From contig JAFGTI010000133.1 of the NCBI GenBank assembly GCA_016934175.1, forward strand, positions 1 through 7,319: DNA of 7,319 bases, written 5' to 3'. This document shows, piece after piece, positions 6,120 to 7,319 of this stretch. The stretch is from Acholeplasmataceae bacterium. GTDB lineage: Bacteria; Bacillota_I; Bacilli_A; Acholeplasmatales; Acholeplasmataceae. The notes beneath the pieces are model-generated. The model was not told the origin of the DNA and did not search any database. It was given only the letters and a program-made list of their open reading frames with translations. Made by a program: the position numbers and the translations under genes. How positions within the stretch are numbered: the first letter of the stretch is position 1; each line of letters begins with the position of its first letter.

Positions 6120-6924
6120 AACATTAACAGATTTGTTGCAAGAACACCATGTTGATGATGTTTTAGAGGGAGAAATCATAGAAGATATCAATCTTCAAGA
6201 TATCAAACCCAATCCATTTCAACCGCGTCGTATATTTGATGAAGAAAAAATTGATGAATTAGCCCAATCCATCAAGGAACACGGTGTATTTCAACCCATC
6301 ATATTAAAAAAAGTAAAAGTGGGTTATATTATTGTTTCTGGTGAACGTCGGTATCGTGCTGCACTCAAAGTAGGGTTAAAAACAATTCCTTCAATTATCA
6401 GACAATATGAAGAAGCAAAAGTAGCAGAAATTGCACTTGCAGAAAATCTTCAAAGAGAAAATTTGACACCCATAGAAGAAGCAGAAGCCTATAAAATTAT
6501 CATGAAAAGCCTCAAACTGACACAAATCGAGTTAGCAAAAAAAGTAGGAAAAAGTCGTTCACATGTAACTAACACGTTAGGACTTTTAAACCTTCCTGAC
6601 GAAGTTCAACATATGTTATTAACTAATCAAATTAGCATGGGACACGCAAGATCTTTGAGCAAACTTGAAAATCAGAGTCAAATCGTTAAACTTGCAAAGA
6701 AAATAATTTCACACCAATTAAGTGTTCGACAAATCGAAGAACTTGCAAAAGTAGAAGAGAAAACAAATAAGATTCAACGAAAAATAACATCAAAATATAT
6801 TGATGATGAGAAGAGATTAACTGAGAGACTAGGCTTAAAAGTTAAAATAGATGACAAAAAAGTGGTTATTTATCTTAAAGACACAGATCCCAATGTTTTA
6901 ATAGAAAGATTGATTAAGAAATGA
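6097..6924 (+). CDS. parB: ParB/Spo0J-family chromosome partitioning protein
   Basis: CTP-dependent DNA clamp that loads at parS sites, spreads along DNA, recruits SMC and stimulates ParA. At 275 residues it is typical of Spo0J. Order: short N-terminal arm (1-25), ParB/Srx-like domain with PNPFQPRRIF (38-47), the nucleotide-binding motif GERRYRA (82-88) and ENLQRENLTPIEEAEAY (116-132), an HTH at about 142-167 (TQIELAKKVGKSRSHVTNTL), GHARSL (182-187) and a small C-terminal dimerisation domain (about 238-275). Odd points: the N-terminal arm reads KKARTLTDLL, not the usual GLGKG-type peptide that activates ParA, and the HTH-end segment that is normally LRLL reads LGLL (161-164). The ATG at 6097 is forced, since an in-frame TGA lies at 6088-6090; AAAGGAG at 6077-6083 is 13 bases away, long but usable, with coupling to parA by the 23-bp overlap. 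Noc is a less likely identity because it is paired directly with parA. Confidence 0.96.
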   Translation: MTEEKKARTLTDLLQEHHVDDVLEGEIIEDINLQDIKPNPFQPRRIFDEEKIDELAQSIKEHGVFQPIILKKVKVGYIIVSGERRYRAALKVGLKTIPSIIRQYEEAKVAEIALAENLQRENLTPIEEAEAYKIIMKSLKLTQIELAKKVGKSRSHVTNTLGLLNLPDEVQHMLLTNQISMGHARSLSKLENQSQIVKLAKKIISHQLSVRQIEELAKVEEKTNKIQRKITSKYIDDEKRLTERLGLKVKIDDKKVVIYLKDTDPNVLIERLIKK

Positions 6925-7112
6925 AATACAATCTAGGTGATTATGTTATCACTAAAAAAAAACATGTATGTGGAAATGATAAGTGGTTGATTGATCGTGT
7001 CGGGGCAGAAGTGAGAATAAAATGTACTCAATGCGGTCGTGAAGTTATGATGATGAAAATGGATTTTGACAAAAAGATTAAGTCAATTATTCCTAAAACA
7101 AATCACGAATAA
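6921..7112 (+). CDS. DUF951 family zinc-ribbon-like small protein
   Basis: A 63-residue protein of the DUF951 family (the Bacillus YyzM type). It shows the family pattern: GDYV (6-9), KKKHVCGNDKW (12-22), IDRVGAEVRIKC (24-35) and CTQCG (35-39). Cys17, Cys35 and Cys38 with His15 form a likely metal-binding set, inferred from spacing. The biochemical role of the family is not established to my knowledge; a nucleic-acid or ribosome-related role is only a guess. The gene overlaps parB by 4 bp (ATGA), a classic coupling arrangement, and has no good ribosome binding site of its own, so it is probably translated by ribosomes finishing parB. DUF951 genes often occur next to parB and near ychF in Firmicutes, which supports the assignment. 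It is the last gene before the terminator. Confidence 0.9.
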   Translation: MKYNLGDYVITKKKHVCGNDKWLIDRVGAEVRIKCTQCGREVMMMKMDFDKKIKSIIPKTNHE

Positions 7113-7128
7113 ATTAGAGATTTAAGAC

Positions 7129-7178
7129 AGGGCTGAAAAATGCTATATATATCATATATACAGCAAAAACAGCCTTTT
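7129..7178. terminator. Hairpin after the DUF951 gene, weak terminator on + and better on -
   Basis: GGCTG (7131-7135) pairs with CAGCC (7170-7174), then an A-rich internal loop (AAAAA against AAAA), then TGCT (7141-7144) with AGCA (7162-7165), one A-C mismatch, and TATATA (7146-7151) with TATATA (7155-7160) around a TCA loop. On the + strand only four Ts follow (7175-7178). Read on the - strand the mismatch becomes a G-U pair and the inner stem is followed by five Ts, so it would work better as a terminator for leftward transcription. Confidence 0.55.
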
Positions 7179-7206
7179 CATTTGAAGATAAAAAAGTTTA
7201 AAAGAT

Positions 7207-7243
7207 AAAAAGCAATTTTTGTCATAAAAGTGGTTGCTTTTTT
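7207..7243 (+). terminator. Intrinsic terminator of the parA-parB-DUF951 unit
   Basis: AGCAA (7211-7215) pairs with TTGCT (7234-7238), extended below by A7207-A7210 against the T-run, and above by TTTT (7217-7220) with AAAA (7226-7229). A run of six Ts at 7238-7243 follows the stem. The flanking A-run makes it potentially bidirectional. It is the likely end of the long + strand operon and isolates the tRNA gene from it. Confidence 0.75.
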
Positions 7244-7267
7244 GCAAATGATACGATAGAATATAAA
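7234..7267 (+). promoter_or_regulatory. Putative promoter of the tRNA-Tyr gene
   Basis: TTGCTT (7234-7239) and TAGAAT (7257-7262, 5 of 6) are 17 bp apart; an overlapping TATAAA (7262-7267, 5 of 6) is an alternative -10 box with a poorer -35. Transcription would begin about 9-14 bases before the tRNA at 7283. The -35 box lies in the arm and T-run of the preceding terminator, a compact arrangement. Which -10 is used cannot be decided from the sequence. Confidence 0.4.
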
Positions 7268-7282
7268 AGCAAGCCCAAAAAT

Positions 7283-7319
7283 GGAGGGGTAGCGAAGTGG
7301 CTAAACGCGGTAGACTGTA
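7283..7319 (+). tRNA. tRNA-Tyr (anticodon GTA), 5' half only
   Basis: The acceptor strand GGAGGGG (7283-7289), TA at tRNA positions 8-9, the D-arm GCG...CGC (7292-7294 and 7306-7308) with an AAGTGGCTAAA loop, the anticodon 5' strand GTAGA (7310-7314), C32, U33 and the anticodon GTA (7317-7319) match Firmicute tRNA-Tyr closely; its first 27 bases agree with what I recall of the Bacillus gene. The window ends on the last anticodon base, so the 3' half, the long variable arm of this class II tRNA and any following tRNAs cannot be seen. It decodes UAU and UAC. It may be the first gene of a tRNA cluster. Confidence 0.93.

Noticed and set aside
6555..6570. parS-like sequence inside parB, as Bacillus has a parS in spo0J
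   Set aside because: 11 of 16 positions match, but the core reads CACATG not CACGTG and the sequence encodes conserved HTH residues.
136..7112. Use of UGA as tryptophan (Mycoplasma code)
   Set aside because: TGG encodes Trp in these genes, parB ends with TGA, and all proteins are full length under the standard code.
1..7319. CRISPR array, insertion sequence, prophage or defence system
   Set aside because: No direct-repeat array, transposase, integrase, terminal repeats or defence-type genes are visible; the window is filled by housekeeping genes with uniform composition.

Overview
The window reads as an ordinary chromosomal housekeeping segment of an AT-rich (roughly one third GC by eye), standard-code, low-GC Gram-positive or Mollicutes-type bacterium. 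TGG encodes tryptophan and no gene needs UGA readthrough, so a UGA=Trp Mycoplasma is unlikely. The protein sequences and the block mnmG-rsmG-parA-parB-DUF951 fit an Acholeplasma- or Izemoplasma-like lineage or a related non-sporulating Firmicute. That placement is inference; no species is claimed. The mnmG-rsmG-parAB block usually lies next to oriC, so this is probably origin-proximal DNA, although dnaA and a DnaA-box cluster are not in the window.

Layout, all genes on the + strand. 1-135: a short leader with no convincing gene. It holds two inverted repeats around a perfect extended -10 promoter. 136-807: an unrecognised two-helix membrane protein with an acidic tail. 788-2740: transketolase, overlapping the membrane gene by 20 bp. 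2753-4618: mnmG (tRNA wobble-uridine modification). 4608-5306: rsmG (16S rRNA m7G methyltransferase). A strong sigma-A-type promoter (TTCACA-N17-TATAAT) sits at the end of rsmG and would give the next unit its own start. 5334-6119 parA, 6097-6924 parB and 6921-7112 a DUF951 zinc-ribbon-like small protein form an overlapping trio. 7113-7282 is non-coding: two hairpins (the second a good intrinsic terminator), then a promoter. 7283-7319 is the 5' half of tRNA-Tyr, cut by the window edge exactly after its GTA anticodon.

The genes are tightly packed: four overlaps, one 12-bp gap and one 27-bp gap. Transcription from the promoter near 106-114 could run through the membrane gene, tkt, mnmG and rsmG, while the internal promoter lets parAB-DUF951 be expressed separately. 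Jointly they cover carbon metabolism (tkt), translation fidelity (mnmG, rsmG, tRNA-Tyr) and chromosome segregation (parAB).

I found no clear undescribed system. The points most worth a second look are: a split parS-like inverted repeat (72-96) over the first promoter; a ParA/ParB pair that lacks several normally conserved arginines and the usual ParB N-terminal peptide; the internal parA promoter; and a hairpin near the 5' end of mnmG that resembles an intrinsic terminator.
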